From Promethearchaeota archaeon (GTDB taxonomy: Archaea > Asgardarchaeota > Lokiarchaeia > Sigynarchaeales > SOKP01), in the NCBI GenBank assembly GCA_014730295.1, contig WJIN01000355.1, forward strand, positions 1-13,904: a stretch of DNA of 13,904 nucleotides, read 5' to 3'. Both the position numbers and the translations under genes were made by a program. Below, piece by piece: positions 1 through 6,871 of the stretch (the stretch's first letter is position 1; each line of letters opens with the position of its first letter). A model generated the notes under the pieces. That model was given only the letters and a program-made list of their open reading frames with translations, ran no database searches and was not told where the DNA came from.

Positions 1-2
1 AT

Positions 3-176
3 TTTGGAATAGCATTTATTGCTTCAATTAGCACAATTGCCTTATTAGTTTTATTTGCCATGCCAGGTTTCTGGGGGTTTGCGGATGCAACTGTTTTTTT
101 AATATTCATTCCTTTTCTAATCGCTGTGGTTAATTGGTATTTCTTCTACGTTAATCTAAAAAAGAGTAGGATTTAA
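3..176 (+). CDS. C-terminal part of a membrane protein (5' end outside the window)
   Basis: An open frame runs from the first bases of the window to a TAA at 174-176 and gives 57 residues. It contains two hydrophobic stretches. One starts FGIAFIASIS and runs to about residue 19. The other is about residues 31-50 and contains FLIFIPFLIAVVNWYFF. A short basic tail, NLKKSRI, follows and would be expected on the cytoplasmic side. The start codon lies upstream of the window, so total length and family cannot be judged. A T-rich run just after the stop fits a gene end. I do not recognise the family; it is called as a real partial gene on the uninterrupted frame, the membrane-like composition and the downstream T-run. 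Confidence 0.6.
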   Translation, partial: FGIAFIASISTIALLVLFAMPGFWGFADATVFLIFIPFLIAVVNWYFFYVNLKKSRI

Positions 177-522
177 TTGTAATCCTAAAATTTTTCTTTT
201 TTAATATGCTTCTTTGGAAAGAATTAATCATTTATTTCAAATTCATAATATCGAGATATATACATTTAGATGTTAAATCAATCTTTCACGAAGATCTATA
301 ATATAGAAAACAATGATTAGCAAATTTTTCCGATTCCAGTTATAAAGATATTGTAAAAGCATCTTAAAGTAGGAAATAAATACACTAAACTATATACCAT
401 TAAAATACTCATAACTTTCAAATTTCATATTGTAAAAAAAATAGAAGAAACTGAGGAAAATTCTGAAGATCAGATGATTAGAGCTTATCTGATATTCTGA
501 ACATATTTAATATTCCAATCGG
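177..522. other. Intergenic stretch with no supported gene
   Basis: About 346 bases of very AT-rich sequence. The longest open stretches are a 32-codon frame starting at 206 and a plus-strand frame from 357 to about 500 that ends in an acidic, coding-like string (EETEENSEDQ) but has no start codon near its beginning. Neither has a ribosome binding site or a recognisable motif. The second could be the relic of a gene paired with the downstream TumE-like gene, but that is speculation. No RNA gene or convincing inverted repeat was seen. Confidence 0.5.
191..202 (+). terminator. Oligo-T terminator after the first membrane gene
   Basis: TTTTTCTTTTTT begins 14 bases after the stop codon of the membrane protein fragment. 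Archaeal RNA polymerase commonly stops at T-runs on the coding strand without needing a hairpin, and no stem is obvious here. Confidence 0.5.
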
Positions 523-813
523 ATGAATTATAAATCAAATTTAGAATCGAAATATTTAGAGGTTAAATTTGAACTAATGAATGGGAATTTATTTTTTATT
601 AAAGAATATATTTCTGTAAATGAACATCTATATTTATACCATTGGCAAATGGCAGATGGAACTTTGATGACAAGATGGGATAATTCACCTCATCATAGGG
701 AAATTGAAACTTTTCCTCATCACAAGCATAATCCTAATCTAGAAAAATCCTATGAAACGACTTTTGAAAAGTTACATGAAGTTATTAAGACTAATTTTAT
801 TAGAAAAAATTGA
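523..813 (+). CDS. TumE-like toxin-family protein (DUF6516 type)
   Basis: This 96-residue protein carries the signature I associate with the TumE/DUF6516 family: a YHWQ-x2-DG element at residues 39-46, then RWDNSPHH (51-58), then FPHHKH (64-69). The family is annotated as the toxin half of small archaeal and bacterial toxin-antitoxin modules; its biochemical target is not something I can state. Length is typical. ATG at 523 is the first start after an in-frame stop at 508-510, and there is no clear Shine-Dalgarno, so a leaderless or short-leader message is likely. The usual helix-turn-helix partner is not visible directly upstream or downstream: the next gene, on the opposite strand, ends only 53 bases away. 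It may be an orphan or a domesticated member. Family assignment is from motif memory and is fairly secure; activity is inferred. Confidence 0.75.
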   Translation: MNYKSNLESKYLEVKFELMNGNLFFIKEYISVNEHLYLYHWQMADGTLMTRWDNSPHHREIETFPHHKHNPNLEKSYETTFEKLHEVIKTNFIRKN

Positions 814-852
814 TTTAATTTCATATTAATCTAATATATGAAAAATCCTGGC

Positions 853-858
853 AAAAAA
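853..858 (-). terminator. Oligo-T terminator of the TrmB-like gene
   Basis: On the minus strand a TTTTTT run lies about 8 bases beyond the TGA stop at 866-868. A short second T-run follows near 841-845. It is a typical archaeal U-tract stop. Confidence 0.45.
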
Positions 859-865
859 TAATTGT

Positions 866-3112
866 TCATCCAAACTTTTCTATCCATTCATCCACTTTCT
901 CAATGAATTGAGTCCTTATCTCATCTTCCAGTGGATCTCGAATCGAACGCAGTTTACTTATATAATTACGCATATCCCGTATAGCCATTGCCCCTTTACT
1001 TAAAAGTAAGACATCTGCAATCTCTTGTAGAAGTGAGCTTAAATTCGCACCAGATAACTCGGCGGATTTTTGTTTTAAATTCTCGAATTTATCTTTTAAG
1101 CTAAAATCTTCCATTACCGTTTCTGAATCACTTACCGATTGACCGCCCGAAATTTCAGTGTTTTCTGAAGATTGATTTTGATCACTTATACTTTGTTCTT
1201 CATCCATAAGCTGTGCTTGGGATTTGAGCTGTTGGGAAGAAACTTCGTTAATTTGAGATTCTTTTGCTTTTACGGGCTCTAAGATGAATTTTTTCCATTT
1301 AAGAAAATCTTTAATAATTTCCTCTTGGATGGGATCTTCCAAAAATTCATTCATTGTTGCCAATTCTTCTTTCCATTTAATTATATCAGAAAAACCTTGT
1401 AACTGAAGAACCAAGACAATCATCCTATCGATTTGTTCACTGATTTGGTTCCCTTTTAAATCTGAAATCTTTTCAATAAAGAGCTCAAATAAATGCTCTA
1501 TCCGTTCGTTATCCACAGGTTCTATATCTTCAAAATTTAGCTTCTCTTCAAGTTCTTGCTGATATTTTTTATCCTTCTCACTTTCGAATGGAAAACTTTC
1601 TAATTCTGGAGGTTCTTTAAGGGATAAAGAAGTAAATTCATCGTTTAATTTATGGATAGTATCAATAACTTTTTCCTTTAATTCATAATCTAAGGGGCTA
1701 TAAATATTTTTGAGGGTACTTAATAATATTCGAAGTTCTAGCAACTTCAGAGAAATTCCTTCTTTTTGAAACGCAATATCTAATATGTCTTCTAATTTTT
1801 GTCCAATATTCCGACCGGGGTATTCATTAATATTGAGAATAATATCATTGAATCCATTTGCGATTCGTTCGTTTATTTCTGGCTTCGCTTTCTCCCACCG
1901 CTCTTCAAGTAAAGAAGATAATGCGTGATAAAAAGGTTCATAATTTGTTCCAATTCCTACAAGGTTAGTCATTTCCCCTTTATTTTTATCAAGAAGGGTT
2001 CCTATGATAACTCTATTATCACCTTTTACACCAATTATGTTATCATTGGATAATCGTTTATAATTGATATTTGGGGAAATCTCCTTTAACTTATCAACTA
2101 TTTCATGATCATGAGAATTTTCAGAAACGATCCTGATTTTAGCTTCATTTATATCAATACTATTCTCTTCAATTTTTTCAATAAATTTATTCAATCTTCC
2201 AAAAAGCACAATAAGTATTTCAGTGTCTTTTTGGTTTATTATATCGAATACCTCTTCGAAAAATTTTGTCTCTGTCTTGAGTAGCCATAAGCGATCATCA
2301 AAAATTTCTGTTTTAATGGAGGCAGATTTAATATATTCTTGTAACGCGTCTATTATTGGGTCTAATCCTTCTATATCTTGTTGATCCTCTTGTTCGAGAA
2401 ATATCATCAAATTATTTACTATAGTCTCTTTAATTTCTTGAAGGAATAGAGAGTCGTCATCAAGTTGAGTTTCTATATATCCAATAGCATATTCATTTAT
2501 AATTTCATCGAACTCTTCAAACATTCTATTGATAATATCGTGAGTTTCATTAATTTTTTCCGAAGTGAATTGTTCGTAAGTGGATAACTCAGTCTTCTCG
2601 ATTTTTCCTTGCTCTGCAAATTGTTTGATTAATGCTAAGACGTTATTAATTTGGACAGCAAAGAGTTTTTTTATATTATTCTGGAACTGATCTAAAAATT
2701 CTAAACTTTCTTGATTAAGATCTCTTTCTTGTAAAGATTGGATTAAATTTATTCTAACATGTTCTATATCGTCTTCCAAATTTTGTTTTAGTATCTGCAA
2801 TTGATCTGAAATTTTTGTCGTCTGTGTTTTTGTTGAACCCGCCTCTCCTTTTAAATTTTCTAATATTTTTTCAATAGCTTTGAAAGGAGGTAAAGCAAAA
2901 TAATGTGGAAGATATTCAGAATGACGAGACTCAATTCTTATGATTAGGTTACTTTCGATTAATTTATCAAGGATGTTCTGTATCTGCTCATTGGACAGAT
3001 GGGATTTAAAGGAATGTATTTCTTCAAAAGTAAGAGGTATTTTATCGAATGATTTAATATAAATATCTGTCGTATCTTCATCCAAGCCCAGTGATTTAAC
3101 TAAAGTACGCAT
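866..3112 (-). CDS. Large TrmB-like protein: winged helix, coiled coil, PLD-like sensor domain
   Basis: The 748-residue product begins with a TrmB-type winged-helix region (about 1-80): a helical start (LVKSLGLDEDTTDIYIKS), then a recognition-helix-like stretch ending NILDKLIESNLIIRI. Long acidic coiled-coil segments follow (about 85-260). Residues about 265-410 resemble the phospholipase-D-like sensor domain of TrmB regulators: alternating hydrophobic strands (TEILIVLF, AKIRIVSEN, DNRVIIGT) and the usual closing helix before EERW. An HKD catalytic motif is not seen, as expected for regulators. Residues about 625-667 are Ser/Gln/Glu-rich and probably disordered; a helical tail follows. Typical TrmB proteins are about 250-350 residues, so this is more than double. 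No predicted signal peptide or membrane segment. DNA binding is inferred from the N-terminus; it could instead be a cytoskeletal or scaffold-like derivative. The ligand is unknown. ATG at 3112 fits a promoter 26 bp upstream. Confidence 0.7.
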   Translation of the reverse strand: MRTLVKSLGLDEDTTDIYIKSFDKIPLTFEEIHSFKSHLSNEQIQNILDKLIESNLIIRIESRHSEYLPHYFALPPFKAIEKILENLKGEAGSTKTQTTKISDQLQILKQNLEDDIEHVRINLIQSLQERDLNQESLEFLDQFQNNIKKLFAVQINNVLALIKQFAEQGKIEKTELSTYEQFTSEKINETHDIINRMFEEFDEIINEYAIGYIETQLDDDSLFLQEIKETIVNNLMIFLEQEDQQDIEGLDPIIDALQEYIKSASIKTEIFDDRLWLLKTETKFFEEVFDIINQKDTEILIVLFGRLNKFIEKIEENSIDINEAKIRIVSENSHDHEIVDKLKEISPNINYKRLSNDNIIGVKGDNRVIIGTLLDKNKGEMTNLVGIGTNYEPFYHALSSLLEERWEKAKPEINERIANGFNDIILNINEYPGRNIGQKLEDILDIAFQKEGISLKLLELRILLSTLKNIYSPLDYELKEKVIDTIHKLNDEFTSLSLKEPPELESFPFESEKDKKYQQELEEKLNFEDIEPVDNERIEHLFELFIEKISDLKGNQISEQIDRMIVLVLQLQGFSDIIKWKEELATMNEFLEDPIQEEIIKDFLKWKKFILEPVKAKESQINEVSSQQLKSQAQLMDEEQSISDQNQSSENTEISGGQSVSDSETVMEDFSLKDKFENLKQKSAELSGANLSSLLQEIADVLLLSKGAMAIRDMRNYISKLRSIRDPLEDEIRTQFIEKVDEWIEKFG

Positions 3113-3133
3113 TTTTATGAAATTTTTGAAAGT

Positions 3134-3143
3134 GCTTATATTC
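3134..3143 (-). promoter_or_regulatory. TATA box for a probably leaderless TrmB-like mRNA
   Basis: Read on the minus strand the sequence is GAATATAAGC, centred 26 bp upstream of the ATG at 3112. Archaeal transcription usually starts about 26 bp after the TATA centre, which would place the 5' end at the start codon itself. No Shine-Dalgarno lies between, consistent with leaderless initiation. Confidence 0.5.
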
Positions 3144-3505
3144 TTACCTATCTTATAACAATCTTTATTTTTAATTTTAGGCGAAAAAAAGGTAAGTAAA
3201 TCTGAGAAAAAATGATATATACATTAATTTTAGAATAAAGACTAAACCAAACACCCAAATATTGGAAAAGGCGGATAGTCTATTATCGAAATAATGTATC
3301 ATTTTCAACTTTGGGTTTCAGAAAACTTAAATATGACTTTTAGTATCATAAATATGCATTATTTTATTCAAAATAAAGGGAATAGGGTTTTTCATTGATT
3401 AATAGCATTTTTTATAAAACTTATTGGTTTTAGGATTTTATTTGACAGAAAAAGGTACGCTTCTTCATGGAAATTCCCTTCGAAAAACATTAAAGGTATT
3501 AAAAG
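3144..3505. other. Intergenic stretch between divergent genes, no supported gene
   Basis: About 360 bases separating the TrmB-like gene (minus) from the DUF5658 gene (plus). It contains a TATA-like TTTTTTATAAAACTT near 3406-3422, a candidate promoter for the plus-strand gene that would imply a leader of roughly 60 bases. A 32-codon minus-strand ORF at 3392-3490 (start MFFEGNFHEEAY) has no ribosome binding site or family resemblance and is not called. No structured RNA was recognised. Confidence 0.45.
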
Positions 3506-3832
3506 ATGAAATATAAGAAATTTGGCTATGGTATTACCACCTTTTACATTCTATTACAAGTGTTAGATATTTCTACTACAATTTTTGTTCTTTCAAAAGG
3601 GGGCATTGAATTAAATCCAATTGTAAATGCAATCAATTTTGAAATAATTATGTTCTTGAAAATATTTCTTGCTTCAGCTTTTTATTTAATTATCTATTAT
3701 TTATCTCCTAAAAAAGAGAAGTGTATTACCCAATTTATCCTATGCATTCTAATTTGTCTAAGCATAATTTACAGCTGTATTGTGCTAAATAATACCTTCC
3801 AAATTTACAAAATTTATTTATCGGGATTCTAG
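3506..3832 (+). CDS. DUF5658-type small integral membrane protein
   Basis: The 108-residue protein has three hydrophobic segments (about 9-31, 45-67 and 74-98). Its opening is characteristic of the DUF5658 family found in many archaea: LDISTT-x3-L at the end of the first segment, GG-x-ELNP at 32-38 in the loop, and a lysine (LKIF) inside the second segment. Function is unknown; the conserved Asp, Glu-Leu-Asn-Pro and Lys residues suggest a binding or channel-like role, which is only inference. An AAAGGT ribosome binding site (3493-3498) lies 7 bases before the ATG. The last 15 bases overlap the end of the convergent thiolase gene on the other strand. The location is the cytoplasmic membrane. 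Confidence 0.75.
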   Translation: MKYKKFGYGITTFYILLQVLDISTTIFVLSKGGIELNPIVNAINFEIIMFLKIFLASAFYLIIYYLSPKKEKCITQFILCILICLSIIYSCIVLNNTFQIYKIYLSGF

Positions 3833-5056
3833 TAATATTCCCATGCCAGTTCCGCCACCCGCACATTGAGTACATATTGCATATGTCTCATCTCTGGAAT
3901 TTAATGAGTATAAAGCTGTTAATACCAATCTCGTACCCGTCATTCCAGGGGGATGACCTATGGCAATAGCACCTCCGTTGACATTCACTTTTTCTATGGG
4001 AATTCCTAATCCTCTTATACAAAACAATACTTGTTGTGCTTGAGCTTCATTTATCTCGAAAATATCTATATTGGAGAGGTCCATATCGGCTTTAATTAGC
4101 AAGTTCCGTATGGCAGGGATTGGTCCAAGACCCATATATTCGGGTTCAACATTTCCTTGGGAGAAAGCCTTTATCTCACCTATTGGAGATATAGCCAACT
4201 GATTGGCTTTTTCTTTTGAAGCCAGTACCAGAGCAGCAGCGCCATCGTTTAATGGGGGTGTATTACCCGCAGTAACCAATCCCCCTTTTCTAAAAACTGG
4301 CTTTAGGTCATTAAGGTTTTCTAAGGTTAAATTTTCCCGAGGGCTTTCATCATATGCTAGCTTAATTGTTTTATCATAAATCTGCATATCGATAGGAACA
4401 ATTTCTTTAAAAAAACCCTCTTTTTTAGCTTTGAAATATTTTTTATGACTATTGAGTGAAAATCTATTGATTTCTTCAAAATTAATTTCCACATTTCTCA
4501 GATTATATCTTTTAGAGATCATTTGGGAATCATTTATAATATTTTCTGCGGTTTCTCCAACATGCTCATAATTTCCATAAACATCGTATGTATCATGAAA
4601 TCCGTCATAAAAAAGGGCATCTACTAATTTTTGATTATGTAGGTGATATCCCCATCGAGCATTCATTAACATATAAGGGCATTGACTATTACTTTCCATC
4701 CCGCCAGCGATGATGATTTCATGTTCCCCCATTGCTATCTGTCGGTAAGCAATTTCCACAGATTTCATGCCCGAAGAACATACATTATTAACCGTGAGTG
4801 CTCCAGATGTATGTGGAACATCCGCTTTGAGGGCGGCTATCCGTGCGGGATTGTTTCCCATTCCCTCTTGATGTATGGCACCCATAATTACATCATCGAC
4901 AAGCTTTTCTGAAATATTGGCTCTTTTTATCGCTTCCTTAATCGCAATCGCTCCTAAATCCACCGCGGGAAGGTCTCGTAGGGATTTTCCAAAATGCCCG
5001 ATCGGGGTTCGAGCACCCTCAATAATGACGACATCTCTAAATTTTGGTATATTCAT
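3818..5056 (-). CDS. Thiolase (acetyl-CoA C-acetyltransferase family)
   Basis: The 412-residue enzyme is a full-length thiolase, expected to join two acyl-CoA units or to cleave 3-ketoacyl-CoA with CoA in the cytoplasm. Visible signatures are the N-terminal EGARTPIGHFGK strand, the nucleophile Cys93 in NNVCSSGMKS, the NEA motif (336-338), His368 in AIGHPPGMTG, and the second active-site Cys398 in CAGGGTG. Two departures are worth noting: the usual NEAFA is NEAQA, and GHPLGASG is GHPPGMTG. All catalytic residues are nevertheless present. Unlike the archaeal mevalonate-pathway thiolase, no HMG-CoA synthase or DUF35 gene is adjacent, so a fatty-acid or acetoacetyl-CoA degradation role is at least as likely as biosynthesis. 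It follows the thioesterase gene on the same strand with a 94-base gap that holds a T-run and its own promoter-like sequence, so it is probably transcribed separately. Confidence 0.92.
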   Translation of the reverse strand: MNIPKFRDVVIIEGARTPIGHFGKSLRDLPAVDLGAIAIKEAIKRANISEKLVDDVIMGAIHQEGMGNNPARIAALKADVPHTSGALTVNNVCSSGMKSVEIAYRQIAMGEHEIIIAGGMESNSQCPYMLMNARWGYHLHNQKLVDALFYDGFHDTYDVYGNYEHVGETAENIINDSQMISKRYNLRNVEINFEEINRFSLNSHKKYFKAKKEGFFKEIVPIDMQIYDKTIKLAYDESPRENLTLENLNDLKPVFRKGGLVTAGNTPPLNDGAAALVLASKEKANQLAISPIGEIKAFSQGNVEPEYMGLGPIPAIRNLLIKADMDLSNIDIFEINEAQAQQVLFCIRGLGIPIEKVNVNGGAIAIGHPPGMTGTRLVLTALYSLNSRDETYAICTQCAGGGTGMGILLESR

Positions 5057-5061
5057 CTGTC

Positions 5062-5108
5062 TCAGATCTTATTTCAATAAATAAACTGATAAGCCGATAA
5101 TCAGATCT
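5062..5108 (-). promoter_or_regulatory. Putative thiolase control region with a direct repeat
   Basis: TCAGATCT occurs at 5062-5069 and again at 5101-5108, 39 bases apart, flanking an AT-rich TATA-like stretch (5074-5085) centred roughly 25 bp upstream of the thiolase ATG at 5056. An imperfect inverted repeat, CTGAT-N9-ATCAG (5086-5104), sits between. Such paired sites around a TATA box are a common archaeal operator layout, but there is no proof of binding. Confidence 0.3.
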
Positions 5109-5121
5109 ATTATCTAAATTC

Positions 5122-5129
5122 AAAAAAAA
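5122..5129 (-). terminator. Oligo-T terminator of thioesterase 1
   Basis: Eight consecutive T on the minus strand, 22 bases after the thioesterase stop codon and upstream of the thiolase promoter region. This argues against a single operon for the two genes. Confidence 0.5.
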
Positions 5130-5150
5130 GAGATAAGATAAAAATTTTGT

Positions 5151-5690
5151 TTATTCTGTACATTTTTTAAGTTTTTCTGGACGCTGAATACAAGATCCCT
5201 CCTGTTTTCTTTCATAATCTTTAGGAAGTCGCCTCATCCGCTCTTTTTTCCTCTGCTCAGCTTCTTTCCAACGTCTTTTTTGTTCTGCTGTTTCTAAAAT
5301 TAGATTTGGTACTTTTACTGGCTGATCATTCTCATCTAAAGCAACGTACGTCAAATATGCAGAAGCGATATATCCGCGATTTCCTGTAAGTAAGCATTCA
5401 TCTTCGGCACGCACACCGATTTCCATCGAAGTATTTCCAACATAATTAAGGGATGCTTTTACAAATACCACATTACCCACATAGGCAGGGTTTAAAAAGC
5501 TTACTTGGTCAATTGAGGCGGTGACACAATTACGATGAGTATGGCGTGAGGCGACAATTCCGGCTGCTTGATCTATAAGCTTCAAAATGACCCCACCAAA
5601 CACATTTCCTGCAGGATTCGCATCCTCAGGCATCATCAACTGGGCAATTTGAGTCTGAGATTCGGAGACTGTTCTAGCTTCTTCTTCCAT
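5151..5690 (-). CDS. Acyl-CoA thioesterase 1, hotdog fold (YciA/BACH type)
   Basis: The protein (179 residues from ATG 5690) is a hotdog-fold acyl-CoA hydrolase that releases a free acid and CoA from acyl-CoA. The family signature is complete: MMPEDANPAGNVFGG, LIDQAAGIVASRH, CVTASIDQVSFLNP and TSMEIGV. By alignment with the Neisseria enzyme, in which an Asn and an Asp are catalytic, the equivalents here are Asn25 and Asp40. A charged helical tail (from EQKRRWKEAEQ) and a Cys-containing C-terminus follow. The frame also has an upstream TTG at 5696, but the ATG two codons later is preferred. A paralogue lies 1.2 kb upstream on the same strand at roughly 60-65% identity by eye. Substrate chain length cannot be read from sequence. 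Confidence 0.9.
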   Translation of the reverse strand: MEEEARTVSESQTQIAQLMMPEDANPAGNVFGGVILKLIDQAAGIVASRHTHRNCVTASIDQVSFLNPAYVGNVVFVKASLNYVGNTSMEIGVRAEDECLLTGNRGYIASAYLTYVALDENDQPVKVPNLILETAEQKRRWKEAEQRKKERMRRLPKDYERKQEGSCIQRPEKLKKCTE

Positions 5691-5882
5691 TCTCAATTTT
5701 TACCATATTTTATATTTGTTATTGTTACATCTATTCAAACCTAATTTAAATAGACTGAGTTTATCTATTATAAAGTAGTTACATTATTAAAAATTCCAGC
5801 TGAATGGGTTTATAATAAATATTAAAGAAAAATAATATAAGGTTCTAATTGAGATGGTGGAAATATAGGTTTATATTTTATT

Positions 5883-5896
5883 AAGAGAAGAAAAAA
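5883..5896 (-). terminator. Oligo-T terminator of the coiled-coil/nuclease-like gene
   Basis: Directly after the TAG stop (5898-5900), separated by one base, the minus strand reads TTTTTTCTTCTCTT, a pyrimidine tract suited to archaeal termination. Confidence 0.45.
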
Positions 5897-5897
5897 G

Positions 5898-6689
5898 CTA
5901 AATAATTGCTCCCGCGATTACATGCACATCTTGTTTTATTGCTAACTCAAAATTAGCTCGATTTATCTCTAAGCATGCTAATATTAGTCCATCATATTTT
6001 TTTTCTGCAAAGTTATTGTATAATTCTCCCTTTTTTAGCAAGTCAAAAATATCTCGATTATCAGCAGTTGATTTAACCTCCATTAAAAAGGTCTTTCCGT
6101 CTTGAATTACTATATCCACATCAGTACTATAATTTTCAAAGTACACATCTCCTTGGCGATCAATTAGAACTTGATGAGTGATATTACTTCTTTCGATATT
6201 TTCTTGTAATAATTTATCACTGAGCATATTTAAAATCAAATTTTCTAATTTTTCACCCCCTCGAGAACTAATTGAATATATAGCTACTCGCAATGAATCT
6301 CTTTCTTTTCTCGCTTCTGTAAATCCTGTATTCATTAAATCAATTAGTTTTTCAAATCGTTTATCCACTTGCTCAAATCGTTTATCTTCTTGCTCAAACC
6401 GTTTATCTACTTGTTCAAATCGTTTATCCACTTGCTCAAATCGTTTATCTACTTGCTCAAACCGTTTATCCACTTGCTCAGCTCGTTTGTCCATTCGGTC
6501 TATTATAAATTCAAATCGTTTATCCATTTGTTCAAATCGTTTATCCATAGCTTCGGTAAGTTTTACAATATCATCATGAGTTGCGACTACACCCGAAAGG
6601 GCACTAATGATAGCTCCCTTTACTGTATCATTCTCCCGAATTAACTTTGGAAGAATTTTCAATAATTCGTCAATATCGATCTTGCTCAT
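5898..6689 (-). CDS. DUF3782-like protein: heptad-repeat coiled coil plus PD-(D/E)XK-type nuclease fold
   Basis: The 263-residue protein has three parts. Residues 1-47 form a helical start. Residues 49-114 are a heptad array of DKRFEQV units, nine DKR units in all and seven of them consecutive, predicting a long parallel coiled coil. Residues about 145-263 look like a restriction-endonuclease-type fold: VDIVIQDGKTFLMEVKS supplies Asp192, then Glu204-x-Lys206, the D...E-x-K pattern of the PD-(D/E)XK superfamily, followed by a helix and a hydrophobic strand (YDGLILACLEI). This order is typical of DUF3782-type proteins in archaea and cyanobacteria, whose role is unknown; nuclease activity is inference. 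ATG 6689 is preceded by a TATA-like box about 22 bp upstream. It sits between two thioesterase paralogues on the same strand, with no obvious functional link to acyl-CoA. Confidence 0.75.
   Translation of the reverse strand: MSKIDIDELLKILPKLIRENDTVKGAIISALSGVVATHDDIVKLTEAMDKRFEQMDKRFEFIIDRMDKRAEQVDKRFEQVDKRFEQVDKRFEQVDKRFEQEDKRFEQVDKRFEKLIDLMNTGFTEARKERDSLRVAIYSISSRGGEKLENLILNMLSDKLLQENIERSNITHQVLIDRQGDVYFENYSTDVDIVIQDGKTFLMEVKSTADNRDIFDLLKKGELYNNFAEKKYDGLILACLEINRANFELAIKQDVHVIAGAII
6345..6545 (-). repeat. 21-bp tandem repeat encoding the DKRFEQV heptads
   Basis: On the plus strand the unit reads CGTTTATCCACTTGCTCAAAT with small variations and is repeated with a 21-base period. Six to seven units are contiguous (about 6345-6480); two further related units lie at about 6515-6545 after a variant stretch. 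The period is a multiple of three, so gain or loss of a unit keeps the reading frame. Differences are mostly synonymous (CCG/TCG, CAC/TAC), suggesting recent expansion or gene conversion. Confidence 0.9.
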
Positions 6690-6705
6690 ATCTACTATTT
6701 ATAAG

Positions 6706-6722
6706 GATATATAATTATTTAA
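6706..6722 (-). promoter_or_regulatory. Candidate TATA box for the coiled-coil/nuclease-like gene
   Basis: The minus strand reads TTATATAT at 6707-6714, centred about 22 bp before the ATG at 6689, with a second AT-rich box (TTTAAATAATT) some 30 bp before it. Either would give a leaderless or nearly leaderless transcript; there is no Shine-Dalgarno. Confidence 0.4.
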
Positions 6723-6845
6723 ATCATCCCGATTGAGTTCTACATAATTCTATTAATAAGTATGTACGTACAATATTTCGAATTTTCCATTTTAGAGTTA
6801 GAAAATACGAGAAATGCCAGAATAATTTTCAATTCTAAACTCAAT

Positions 6846-6857
6846 AAAAAGAAAAAA
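6846..6857 (-). terminator. Oligo-T terminator of thioesterase 2
   Basis: The minus strand reads TTTTTTCTTTTT about 15 bases after the TAA stop of the thioesterase. Confidence 0.45.
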
Positions 6858-6871
6858 TAAGGAAATACGCT

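Noticed and set aside
357..500. Plus-strand open frame ending in an acidic EETEENSEDQ stretch, a possible antitoxin relic
   Set aside because: No start codon near its beginning, low-complexity AT-rich first half and no helix-turn-helix signature.
3189..3196. AGGTAAGT resembling a eukaryotic 5' splice site
   Set aside because: No matching acceptor or split gene, and spliceosomal introns are not expected in archaea.
3392..3490. 32-codon minus-strand ORF starting MFFEGNFHEEAY
   Set aside because: Too short, without ribosome binding site, promoter or recognised motif.
4682..5084. Plus-strand ORFs opposite the thiolase gene
   Set aside because: Shadow frames of a clearly conserved enzyme; composition is not protein-like.
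6345..6480. Regular repeats resembling a CRISPR array
   Set aside because: Units of 21 bases are contiguous without spacers and encode a heptad coiled coil.
6178..6644. Plus-strand ORFs of 133 and 91 codons rich in repeated Ser/Cys/Asn or Lys/Phe/Leu
   Set aside because: They are antisense readings of the 21-bp repeat in the coiled-coil/nuclease-like gene; a period divisible by three keeps every frame open. No domain resemblance or ribosome binding site.
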